From positions 12,867-20,924 of the forward strand of contig DEIA01000060.1 of the NCBI GenBank assembly GCA_002352225.1: 8,058 nt of DNA, in the 5' to 3' direction. The DNA is from Flammeovirgaceae bacterium UBA2786. Its GTDB lineage: Bacteria; Bacteroidota; Bacteroidia; Cytophagales; Cyclobacteriaceae. A program made the position numbers and the translations under genes. The notes beneath the pieces are model-generated. The model did not search any database. It was not told the origin of the DNA and was given only the letters and a program-made list of their open reading frames with translations. Of the stretch, positions 1 to 5,715 are shown piece after piece; within the stretch, counting starts at the first letter, position 1, and the number at the start of each line of letters is the position of its first letter.

Positions 1-449
1 AGTACTTCATCCCAGGTTACCCGCCTGAAGCCACCTTTACCACGGGCATTCTGATACTTCTTTCTTTGTTCAGTATCGCTTTGAAGATTAGCCCAGGCTT
101 TTACCGGGTCGGGCTCTTGTTTTTTTGCTTTGCGCCAGGCGTCAATAAGGGCACCACGAATAAGCGGATATTTTATGCGCAACGGACTATACAGATACCA
201 TGAAAACGAAATACCACGTTGGCATCCGCGTGGTTCATAGGGAGGAATCGTACTTTCCAGCAATGGGTAGTCAATCTGTTGGGTTTCCCACACAACAATT
301 CCATCTTTCACATGAATCTGCCAGGAGCAACCACCCGTGCAGTTTACCCCATGGGTGCTGCGCACAATGCGGTCGTGCTGAAACCGGTTCCTGTAAAATT
401 CTTCCCACTTGCGCGTTTGAGGTGATATGATGTCTTCAATCCAGCTCAT
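1..449 (-). CDS. narG: Respiratory nitrate reductase alpha subunit NarG, N-terminal part (cut by window edge)
   Basis: This is the molybdenum-cofactor catalytic subunit that reduces nitrate to nitrite in the membrane-bound NarGHI complex. It was read by reverse translation from the ATG at 447-449; 149 codons are present and the gene continues past base 1. The iron-sulfur FS0 ligand set of NarG is complete: H33, C37 and C41 in HGVNCTGGC, then C76 in EPRGCQRG, with the same spacing (x3, x3, x34) as I recall for E. coli NarG. Other family hallmarks are QHDRIVRST before the cluster, VWETQQIDYP, SWYLYSPLR, and GKGGFRRVTWDEV at the cut end. The N terminus is shorter than the E. coli one and has no twin-arginine leader, so the active site is expected in the cytoplasm. 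The start lies 19 bases after the cytochrome c stop, so the two genes are almost certainly cotranscribed. narH, narJ and narI would be expected beyond the left edge; this is inference. Confidence 0.97.
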   Translation of the reverse strand, partial: MSWIEDIISPQTRKWEEFYRNRFQHDRIVRSTHGVNCTGGCSWQIHVKDGIVVWETQQIDYPLLESTIPPYEPRGCQRGISFSWYLYSPLRIKYPLIRGALIDAWRKAKKQEPDPVKAWANLQSDTEQRKKYQNARGKGGFRRVTWDEV

Positions 450-468
450 AGGTATTAGTTAAGAAGTT

Positions 469-1338
469 TTATGAATAAACCTGACGATCAAAAATTTTCT
501 TGTTAACGGCATTCTTTTTCCGTTTCGACCATACCAGAGAAAAGACACCCAGTAATAGCAGGAAGCTTGCTCCACCGGCAGCCAGAAAATACTGCTGCCA
601 GTCGCGTGGCGTTTGGCCATACTGTTCTTCATCGGCATATTTGAGGAAGGCTGTTAATGCATACGCTTCATCTTCAGAGATAGAATTGTATTGGTAGGCT
701 TCGCGCATGGCAGGAAAGGGCGGAGCGGTAAGAATGGCCTTGATTCCTGCTTCATCCATGCGCGAGTAGGCATCGGTTAAATCTTTAGCGAGCAACCCAC
801 CACCTACCAGTCTGTTGTTTTTGACATGATGGCACGACATGCAACTGGGACCTTTGGCCGCAAGCCTTGTATTGCCCGTAAAGAGTAATTCACCGAATTG
901 TATCTCTTCTTCGGTTGCCTCATTGACTGACCGTACAGGTTCGGCAGGTTCGACAGGCTCGGATGCTATAGTGGTTTCAGTTGTAGCCACATAGCTGGGG
1001 CTCTTCGATTTGATGTAATTGATGATATCTTTAATCTGATCAGCCGAATAGGGGGCATCGGGCATCAAGGTCTTGTTATACTCATTAAATAAGGCCACCG
1101 CATCAGCATCCCCTTTGTTAATCATGGTTTGTGATGAAGTAATAAATTCAAGAAGCCACGCATCTGACCTTCGCAGGTGTACATCAGCCAGATCAGGGCC
1201 AATTAATTTGCCTTTAGATATGGAATGGCAGACTGCACAAAACGTGTTAAAGTTGCCTTGTCCGGCTTGTTGGGCATACGTGGTGTGAGCAATGATGTAG
1301 AGCACCCCAACAAAAAAACCCGTTCTAAGTGATTTCAT
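469..1338 (-). CDS. Membrane-anchored diheme cytochrome c of the nar operon (NarC-like)
   Basis: This 289-residue exported electron-transfer protein begins with a cleavable signal peptide (about residues 1-22, ending TTYA before QQ). Two class-I-like cytochrome c domains follow. The first has CAVCH at 34-38 and likely axial Met92 in LMPDAPYS. The second has CMSCHH at 166-171 and likely axial Met211 in FPAM. They are joined by a Thr/Glu/Pro-rich linker (about 113-140) that includes a triple Glu-Pro repeat. A C-terminal membrane helix (about 250-271) is followed by the basic stretch KRKK, so both hemes should face the periplasm. It lies directly upstream of narG with a 19-base gap. A diheme cytochrome c as first gene of a nar operon is known from Thermus (NarC). 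Functional equivalence is inferred from position and heme count, not from a sequence comparison. The shared palindrome at 1391-1416 lies upstream of the start. No Shine-Dalgarno sequence precedes the ATG. Confidence 0.9.
   Translation of the reverse strand: MKSLRTGFFVGVLYIIAHTTYAQQAGQGNFNTFCAVCHSISKGKLIGPDLADVHLRRSDAWLLEFITSSQTMINKGDADAVALFNEYNKTLMPDAPYSADQIKDIINYIKSKSPSYVATTETTIASEPVEPAEPVRSVNEATEEEIQFGELLFTGNTRLAAKGPSCMSCHHVKNNRLVGGGLLAKDLTDAYSRMDEAGIKAILTAPPFPAMREAYQYNSISEDEAYALTAFLKYADEEQYGQTPRDWQQYFLAAGGASFLLLLGVFSLVWSKRKKNAVNKKIFDRQVYS
935..961. repeat. Three tandem 9-bp units in the cytochrome c linker
   Basis: Three consecutive nine-base units (acaggttcg, gcaggttcg, acaggctcg) differ at one or two positions. 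On the coding minus strand they encode Glu-Pro-Val, Glu-Pro-Ala and Glu-Pro-Val, residues 127-135 of the diheme cytochrome, in the flexible linker between the heme domains. The nine-base period keeps the frame, so copy-number change would alter only linker length. Confidence 0.75.
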
Positions 1339-1390
1339 AGACAGGAGGTTTAGTTGTTTCGTTTAATAAATATGAACTTTTTATATTGAT

Positions 1391-1416
1391 AATAAAAGAC
1401 TAATTAGTATTTTATT
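1391..1416. promoter_or_regulatory. Operator-like palindrome, copy 1 (cytochrome c-narG / MORN divergent region)
   Basis: This near-perfect 26-bp inverted repeat is centred at 1403.5. The left arm is AATAAAAGA, the eight-base centre CTAATTAG is itself palindromic, and the right arm TATTTTATT has one base departing from symmetry. It shares arms and eight-base spacing with the palindromes at 5688-5715 and 7030-7059. It lies 53 bases from the cytochrome c start and 44 bases from the start of the MORN gene, so it could act on either or both. No good TAnnTTTG -7 element was found in either direction here; the best minus-strand candidate, near 1365-1372, is poor. A regulator-binding role is inferred from recurrence and position. 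Confidence 0.7.
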
Positions 1417-1460
1417 TTGACCGGAGCAGGATTATCATTAACGGTGGTCAGGCCGCAATT

Positions 1461-1913
1461 ATGGTTCAAGGCAATACGATATTGCACTATCTTAAATTTG
1501 CAGGGCTTTTAGCGGTTGTGCTCATGATATGGCTTACCTCGAAGAAAAGCCCGGAAGCCCCACGCTTTTCAGGCGGCCAGCCCAAAATAACAGGCAACTT
1601 TGTAAATGGGAAAGCAGAGGGTACCTGGACCTGGTGGTATGAAAACGGTTCGAGAATGACTGAGGGGACCTTTGTGGAAGGTAAACGAAACGGTATCTGG
1701 AATACGTGGTACGAAACCGGAATTAAAAAGAGTGAAAGTCAATATACAGATGACCGGTTGAATGGTACCTTTAAACAATGGTATTCTAATGGAAACCTTA
1801 AACAGGAAGGAGTGTACCGTGATGACAAAAGAGAAGGGATTTTCGTATATTATGATACAAATGCCCGGAAGGTACAGCAACGCGAATTTTCGAATGGAGT
1901 ATTAATTGAATAG
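1461..1913 (+). CDS. Membrane-anchored MORN-like repeat protein, YwqK-type (function unknown)
   Basis: This 150-residue protein has an N-terminal hydrophobic helix (about residues 9-26, ending at SKK) and then four repeats of exactly 24 residues: 45-68, 69-92, 93-116 and 117-140. Each repeat follows the pattern G-x-[FY]-x(2)-[GD]-[KR]-x(2)-G-x-[WF]-x(2)-[WY]-Y/D-x-[NT]-G-x-x-K/M, as in ENGSRMTEG, ETGIKKSE and SNGNLKQEG. This matches the MORN_2/YwqK-type repeat family, which is common in Bacteroidota and usually annotated only by its repeats. The helix has no lipobox, so it probably acts as an uncleaved anchor or signal, placing the repeats outside the inner membrane. The start at 1461 keeps the whole hydrophobic segment; the next Met (1526) would cut it. 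The gene stops three bases before the next ATG, so the two are probably translated from one message. No specific function or partner is evident. Confidence 0.85.
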   Translation: MVQGNTILHYLKFAGLLAVVLMIWLTSKKSPEAPRFSGGQPKITGNFVNGKAEGTWTWWYENGSRMTEGTFVEGKRNGIWNTWYETGIKKSESQYTDDRLNGTFKQWYSNGNLKQEGVYRDDKREGIFVYYDTNARKVQQREFSNGVLIE

Positions 1914-1916
1914 CTT

Positions 1917-2261
1917 ATGAAGAAGAAGCCAACCAAAGCAAAGGCCTTACCAAAGCCTCCAAAATTTTACGATGAATTTGTAAAAAAATATCCTGCCGTT
2001 GCCTCGGCATACGAGACATTAGGGGATGAAGTACACGGACTTGGTTCGTTGAATGACCGTGACCGTGCATTAATTAAGCTGGCGATTTCAGGCAGCCATT
2101 TGTATAGCAGTGCATTTAAAGCGCATATCCGCAAAGCACGGGCTTCGGGTATCTCGCGCGAAGAAATGGAACATCTGGTATTACTGTTCCTTCCTACCGT
2201 TGGCTTTCCCACCATGATGGCTGCGATGGGAATTGTGGAGGAGCAGTTTCAGAAAAAGTAA
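1917..2261 (+). CDS. Carboxymuconolactone decarboxylase/AhpD-fold family protein lacking the CxxC
   Basis: The 114-residue product is close to the usual length of single-domain CMD-family proteins. A lysine-rich N terminus (KKKPTKAKA) leads into an all-helical domain. Recognisable parts are LNDRDRALIKLAIS (about 45-58), FKAHIRKARASGIS (67-80), EEMEHLVLLFLPTVGFPTMMAA (82-103) and a final helix GIVEEQF. In peroxidase-type members (AhpD) the catalytic motif is ExxCxxCxxxH. Here the conserved His is His70, but the two cysteine positions are Tyr63 and Ala66, so thiol-based peroxidase activity is not supported. The Cys-less form resembles PcaC-type family members, but the substrate cannot be assigned. 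It follows the MORN gene with a three-base gap (stop, ctt, ATG), indicating translational coupling. No signal peptide is present, so it is cytoplasmic. Confidence 0.85.
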   Translation: MKKKPTKAKALPKPPKFYDEFVKKYPAVASAYETLGDEVHGLGSLNDRDRALIKLAISGSHLYSSAFKAHIRKARASGISREEMEHLVLLFLPTVGFPTMMAAMGIVEEQFQKK

Positions 2262-2285
2262 TAATCAAATTCAATTCCAACTCCT
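2262..2285. other. Short convergent intergenic gap
   Basis: Only 24 A/T-rich bases separate the stop of the rightward CMD gene from the stop of the leftward TDT gene. I see no GC-rich hairpin followed by a T run on either strand, so how the two converging transcripts end is not evident. Confidence 0.6.
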
Positions 2286-3401
2286 TCATTTCTTGTAATG
2301 CTCAGATAAATACAATTTGAGTTCGGTAATCCAATTACTCAAAAATCCAGTCATTACCGCAGTCCATGCTACAAGCGCGATGTAGATAAAATATTTAGGA
2401 ATGATACTCAAGAAGTGGAGGTTCATGGCTTCTGACATTTCATATGTAGCAACGGTGTACATGCCTAAGGGAAAAACCGCACCCCAGTACAGCGGATCGT
2501 ATGTTAATGGAAACCGTTTATACACATGCCGCCAAAAAGCCAATATAAATAGCATCGGTATCCACCAGGTTCCTGTTGCCCAATAAAATATGGTGAAGCC
2601 CTTCAAAAAAGCCAGCGTTGAATTCAGGAATGGTGCGTCTGGTGTATTGATTATTAATAATGACCCAGCCAATGTTGAAATAGCCATAGCACCCATATTA
2701 ATCCAATAAGGGGGTGAAAGATCGCTTGGCGAAAACTTAAAAAAAGTATACCGATAAAAAATCAGCGAGATCATCCAGATGTATTGCATGCCTCCCCACA
2801 GCCACATGGAAAACGCAAAAAAATTGATAGTTAGCTTATACTCCTCAAAATGCATGGAAAGTTTAGCGCTTAATACAGCAAGGGCCTGTGTGGCGACAAC
2901 GGCCAAAAGCCATGATCCATTTATCCCTTCTGAAAGGGAAGGTTTATTTTCTTTTACAGTAAAGGTCGTAAAGATGGAATAGGTGAAAAACAGCCATAAT
3001 ACTATTCCGAATACCCATAGAATTACTGCAGCCAGGTAATTATTGCTGAACATGATAAACTGACTACCCAATAGAGAAGTCGCGGCAACCGTTGTAAAAA
3101 ATCCAGGTGCTCGTGAGTGATCAAACAAGTCATTCAAAAAGTTATTACGGAATAAAAAAATCCTCAACAGAAAGAACAAACACAGCGTGATGTAGAATAT
3201 AATGTTTAGCCAAAACAGAACACGGGCAAAAATTTCAAATCCAAGAAAATGGCAGGCTTTGGACACAATACCCGTTCCCATCACCATAGCAAAATAGGAG
3301 GGCGGCAATTTTTCTATCGTTTGAAGGAAAAATCCGGCCAGCGCTTTAGGTAAGGATTGTTGTGGGGCCTTACTCTTTGTTGTCATGTCAGATGTATTCA
3401 A
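2286..3401 (-). CDS. TDT-family (TehA/SLAC1-type) anion channel or exporter
   Basis: This 371-residue polytopic inner-membrane protein has about ten hydrophobic helices, as expected for the tellurite-resistance/dicarboxylate transporter (TDT) family that includes TehA, Mae1, Ssu1 and SLAC1. The first helix carries the family-typical LPPSYFAMVMGTGIVS (about residues 32-47). Later features are GINGSWLLAVVATQALAVL (159-177), GTWWIPMLFILAFWRH (277-292), and DPLYWGAVFPLGMYTVATYEM (302-322), a typical C-terminal signature of the family. It is the last gene of the osmC-narK operon, starting 18 bases after the narK stop, with no promoter visible between them. Known family members move anions such as malate, sulfite, chloride and nitrate. 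The position next to narK makes nitrite or nitrate the best guess here, but that is inference. Tellurite resistance is only a legacy family name. Confidence 0.88.
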   Translation of the reverse strand: MNTSDMTTKSKAPQQSLPKALAGFFLQTIEKLPPSYFAMVMGTGIVSKACHFLGFEIFARVLFWLNIIFYITLCLFFLLRIFLFRNNFLNDLFDHSRAPGFFTTVAATSLLGSQFIMFSNNYLAAVILWVFGIVLWLFFTYSIFTTFTVKENKPSLSEGINGSWLLAVVATQALAVLSAKLSMHFEEYKLTINFFAFSMWLWGGMQYIWMISLIFYRYTFFKFSPSDLSPPYWINMGAMAISTLAGSLLIINTPDAPFLNSTLAFLKGFTIFYWATGTWWIPMLFILAFWRHVYKRFPLTYDPLYWGAVFPLGMYTVATYEMSEAMNLHFLSIIPKYFIYIALVAWTAVMTGFLSNWITELKLYLSEHYKK

Positions 3402-3419
3402 GAAAGAGCTGTTAAGTTT

Positions 3420-4913
3420 CTACTGAGTGCTGATGGATTGATTTTTTGAAATTGTTTTAATAGCTAATCGCTGAAGTATAATACAAGCTGTAGCAATAAT
3501 AAAGAGAAACATCCAGCACGTAGTCCATATGCCTGATTCTTTTAGCAAGAAACCAAAAATGATCGGGTTAAAGAATCCGGCCAATCCGCCAATCACGCCA
3601 ACAATGCCACCCACTGCCCCAATGTTGTTAGGGTAATATTCAGATATATGCTTATACACCGCAGCACCTCCTATTCCCGTCAGAATTCCAATGATGAATA
3701 CCAGCGCAGAGAATATCCATTTATTCGCCTGAAAGTAAATGTGTGTAACACCTTTTGCAATTAAATCTCCTTTACGAACCTTGTCGCCTGCTTTCACCAA
3801 GGGTTCCTGAATAAAGGTAGTGGTAGGCAAGGGAAGAAAGGATTCTTTGGTATGTTCTATACCAAAGCTAATGGTTACTTCATCATCATTTGCCTGGTTT
3901 TGCAGCATATAAACATCTTCACCAATTCGTATTTCATTTTCAGAAACTGTTGTTACAACTCCTTCCTTTGAAGCCATGAGCCCCTGGCCGGGAGCCATTA
4001 TTTCCATTCGGGGTACGAAAAGAAAGACAAGGCAAATCATGCACACCACCAATACCCATGTCAATATTGTTCTTGCTCCAACCTTGTCCGACAGCCAACC
4101 CCCTACGGCCCGAATTACCCCGGCTGGTAAACTAAATAGCGTGGCCATAAATCCTGCCGAGACGATTGACATCGAATAGACGTTTACATAGTAGGGTATC
4201 AACCATTGCGCAAGCGCTACAAAGCTGCCAAATGTGAAAAAATAGTATAAACCAAAGCGCCAAACACGCGATTCTTTTAAGGGTAGTAACCGTTGGGCAA
4301 AAGTTTTGACTTCCTGTGGCTTCTTGTTTATTGTTCCAAGAAAGTAAATGACAGCAGAACCCAGTAAGACTGCGGCATAGATTTGTGGCAGTTCTCTCCA
4401 CCTATCCGGGTTAGCACCATTGTCTGTTAATTGATTTAATACCCTGGGAGCAAACATGGTTGTTAATGCCGCACCCAGATTACCCGATGCAAATATTCCC
4501 AAAGCTGTTCCTTGTCTGTTTTTCGGATACCACACAGAAGTGAACGCAACACCTGCGGCAAAGGAACTTCCAATGATTCCAAAGGCCAGACTCAAAAACA
4601 AAAATGAAAAAAATGAATTTGAATGAGATAGAAAATACATGGGCACAGCACAAAGTATCATAATGGCCGTCATAACCCACCGCCCTCCGAATTTATCGGT
4701 AAGTATACCAACAGGAAGACGCATTACTGATCCTACCAAAACAGGTGCACCCAAAAGCCACCCAATTTGTACGGAGGTCCATCGGAAGATCGCACTCTCA
4801 ACCAGGAATGTTACCATTACACCATTGAACATCCATGCCGCAAAGCAAACCGTAAATGCCACGGTATTGAATGCTAACATCCGGTGCGAGCGGTTGGTTA
4901 CGATAGTTTCCAT
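3420..4913 (-). CDS. narK: NarK-type nitrate/nitrite transporter with a periplasmic-loop insert
   Basis: This 497-residue major-facilitator protein belongs to the nitrate/nitrite porter family. The first nitrate signature is at 111-150 (FGIIGSSFAAGVAFTS, WYP, QGTALGI, GNLGAA) and the second at 409-450 (GILTGIGGAAVYKHISEYYP, GAVGGIVG, GGLAGFFNP). The two substrate-binding arginines of the family fit Arg65 in VMRLPVGILTDKFGGR (TM2) and Arg268 in GVIRAVGGWLSDKVGAR (TM8). Twelve membrane helices can be placed. The protein is longer than most NarK (E. coli about 460) because of an insert of about 95 residues between TM9 and TM10, listed separately. It lies third in the osmC operon, 30 bases after the porin remnant, and is followed by the TDT gene. 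It should supply nitrate to the cytoplasm-facing NarG encoded at the left edge. Whether it works as a proton symporter or nitrate/nitrite antiporter cannot be decided from sequence alone. Confidence 0.95.
   Translation of the reverse strand: METIVTNRSHRMLAFNTVAFTVCFAAWMFNGVMVTFLVESAIFRWTSVQIGWLLGAPVLVGSVMRLPVGILTDKFGGRWVMTAIMILCAVPMYFLSHSNSFFSFLFLSLAFGIIGSSFAAGVAFTSVWYPKNRQGTALGIFASGNLGAALTTMFAPRVLNQLTDNGANPDRWRELPQIYAAVLLGSAVIYFLGTINKKPQEVKTFAQRLLPLKESRVWRFGLYYFFTFGSFVALAQWLIPYYVNVYSMSIVSAGFMATLFSLPAGVIRAVGGWLSDKVGARTILTWVLVVCMICLVFLFVPRMEIMAPGQGLMASKEGVVTTVSENEIRIGEDVYMLQNQANDDEVTISFGIEHTKESFLPLPTTTFIQEPLVKAGDKVRKGDLIAKGVTHIYFQANKWIFSALVFIIGILTGIGGAAVYKHISEYYPNNIGAVGGIVGVIGGLAGFFNPIIFGFLLKESGIWTTCWMFLFIIATACIILQRLAIKTISKNQSISTQ
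3723..4010 (-). other. NarK residues 302-397: inserted barrel-sandwich-hybrid-like module
   Basis: This hydrophilic stretch of about 95 residues separates TM9 (281-300) from TM10 (about 398-416). If NarK has its usual N-terminus-inside topology, it faces the periplasm. Its two halves look like the two strands-and-turn units of a biotinyl/lipoyl-type barrel-sandwich hybrid. The first is KEGVVTTVSENEIRIGEDVY (316-335); the second is IQEPLVKAGDKVRKGDLIAKG (368-388). The order of elements (G-V-V...I-I, then Y-x-L, then Q-x-P-x-V-x-x-G-x-x-V-x-x-G-D-x-x-A-x-G) recalls the corresponding segment of RNA polymerase beta subunit (from memory: [21 protein letters not shown] in E. coli). No lysine sits in a biotin- or lipoate-type attachment motif. 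Homology to RpoB is not established; fold-level resemblance is the safer reading. Confidence 0.6.
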
Positions 4914-4943
4914 ATGGCTTAACTTTTAATTAATGCCGTACGC

Positions 4944-5168
4944 TTACCAAAACTTTACTTTTTCATGATCATACTGTGCATTGATTCGGGCACGCTGCCC
5001 GATGGGAAACGCTGCCTCCTGATTTTTGGTGACGAACTTGCCATAACCGTAGCGATACTCACTTCGTAACATTAACTGACCACCCGTTGAAAATTGTGCA
5101 TGAGTTGTTACCGCTGTAGTGAGCGTAAGGAGAATCCATGAAATTATTTGGAACCATGGATTTCGCAT
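4944..5168 (-). pseudogene. N-terminal remnant of an alginate-export-type outer-membrane porin
   Basis: This 74-codon frame has a clear signal peptide (about residues 1-24, ending THA before QFS). The start of a mature beta-barrel protein follows: QLMLRSEYRYGYGK, then PIGQRARINAQYDHEKVKFW, where it stops. The pattern QLxLRxEYRxGYG...F-x-I-x-QRAR-I/L-x-A-x-Y matches the first strands of alginate_export-family porins of Bacteroidota, which are about 400-450 residues (recalled, not searched). Only about one sixth remains. The missing 3' part is not elsewhere in the window: narK starts 30 bases after the stop. A simple frameshift therefore cannot explain it and a deletion is more likely. It sits in the osmC operon, with 10 bases between the osmC stop and its ATG. 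It may still be transcribed and translated as a secreted fragment, but a functional porin is excluded. A small functional peptide is possible but unsupported. Confidence 0.72.
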
Positions 5169-5178
5169 ACCTTATTAA

Positions 5179-5646
5179 CTAGGTAGTAACCAATTGAAAA
5201 ACTTCAATGTTCGGATTCATGGTAACTTTAGCCTTAATAGAATTGGATATCAAACAGGCCGCTTCCGATTTTTCAAGAATACGGTGTGCCCTTTCACGGT
5301 CCCCCTCATGCAGAATAGTTACGGTTGGCTCCAGTATAACTTCGGTCATTAAAAATTTCCCGTCCACTCTTTCCAATTTCCCTTTGGAAGAGCATGTAAA
5401 TGCCTGAAACTCTAATTTGGAGTTTTCGGCAATGGCCAGGAAGGTTGTCATCAGGCAACTGCTTACAGCTGCTGTAAATAAATGCTCGGGCGACCAGATA
5501 CCGGGTATACCTTTGGCAAATTGGGGTGGGGTGGCCACTTCAATGCATCCGCATGAGTCTGCCTTAGCTTTTATTTCCGGGGAGCACATCATGCCTTTGC
5601 GATCTTGGTTCCAGGTAATATCAACCTGATAAAAATGTGATTCCAT
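5179..5646 (-). CDS. OsmC/Ohr-family protein
   Basis: This 155-residue cytoplasmic protein has the usual length and layout of OsmC-family thiol proteins. The N-terminal beta part (YQVDITWNQDRKGMM) is followed by GIWSPEHLFTAAVSSCL (49-65), with the first family cysteine at Cys64, and then by SEAACLISNSIKAKV (127-141), with the second at Cys131. The pair corresponds to the redox-active cysteines used for organic hydroperoxide reduction in characterised members. Extra cysteines occur at 21, 32, 34 and 85. It heads the operon continuing into the porin remnant, narK and tdt. Its own promoter has a -7 element, TATCTTTG (minus strand, 5670-5677), with the regulon-type palindrome just upstream at 5688-5715. 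This placement suggests a role in redox or reactive-nitrogen stress during nitrate respiration; the actual substrate is unknown. Confidence 0.9.
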   Translation of the reverse strand: MESHFYQVDITWNQDRKGMMCSPEIKAKADSCGCIEVATPPQFAKGIPGIWSPEHLFTAAVSSCLMTTFLAIAENSKLEFQAFTCSSKGKLERVDGKFLMTEVILEPTVTILHEGDRERAHRILEKSEAACLISNSIKAKVTMNPNIEVFQLVTT

Positions 5647-5669
5647 AGTCTTGTATCGTTTGTCAAAAA

Positions 5670-5677
5670 CAAAGATA
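5670..5677 (-). promoter_or_regulatory. Bacteroidota -7 promoter element of the osmC-narK operon
   Basis: Read on the minus strand the bases are TATCTTTG, an exact match to the Bacteroidota consensus TAnnTTTG. Transcription would start roughly five bases further down, near 5665, giving a leader of about 18 bases before the osmC ATG. No TTG-type -33 element is seen at the expected distance; that space is taken by an A/T-rich run and the palindrome at 5688-5715. Confidence 0.6.
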
Positions 5678-5687
5678 CTAAAATTTA

Positions 5688-5715
5688 AAATAAAAGACCA
5701 TATACTCTTTTATTT
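5688..5715. promoter_or_regulatory. Operator-like palindrome, copy 2 (osmC-narK operon)
   Basis: This is a perfect 10+8+10 inverted repeat: arms AAATAAAAGA and TCTTTTATTT around CCATATAC, centred at 5701.5. The centre is 24.5 bases upstream of the first base of the -7 element at 5677, so roughly at -36 relative to the predicted start. Its right end overlaps the stop codon of the NnrS-like gene (5714-5716). It is the same motif as at 1391-1416 and 7030-7059. Confidence 0.75.

Noticed and set aside
200..430. Two overlapping plus-strand open frames of 68-76 codons
   Set aside because: They lie antisense to narG, whose reading frame contains the conserved FS0 motif and extends to the edge. Their translations show no recognisable pattern.
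1341..1348. ACAGGAGG, a strong Shine-Dalgarno-like string on the plus strand
   Set aside because: The adjacent gene reads on the minus strand, where this is CCTCCTGT. On the plus strand the next start codon is more than 100 bases away.
2262..2285. Bidirectional terminator between the converging genes
   Set aside because: No stem-loop with a T run is visible in the 24-base gap or its immediate flanks.
4132..4401. Minus-strand open frame of 89 codons inside narK
   Set aside because: It is an out-of-frame shadow of narK TM5-TM8 coding sequence. The narK frame is intact and carries all family motifs.
5648..5665. Possible FNR/HcpR-type box (TTGAC...TACAA on the minus strand) before osmC
   Set aside because: The half-sites are not symmetric and the spacing of six does not fit the usual TTGA(C/T)-N4 layout. 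It also lies downstream of the -7 element.
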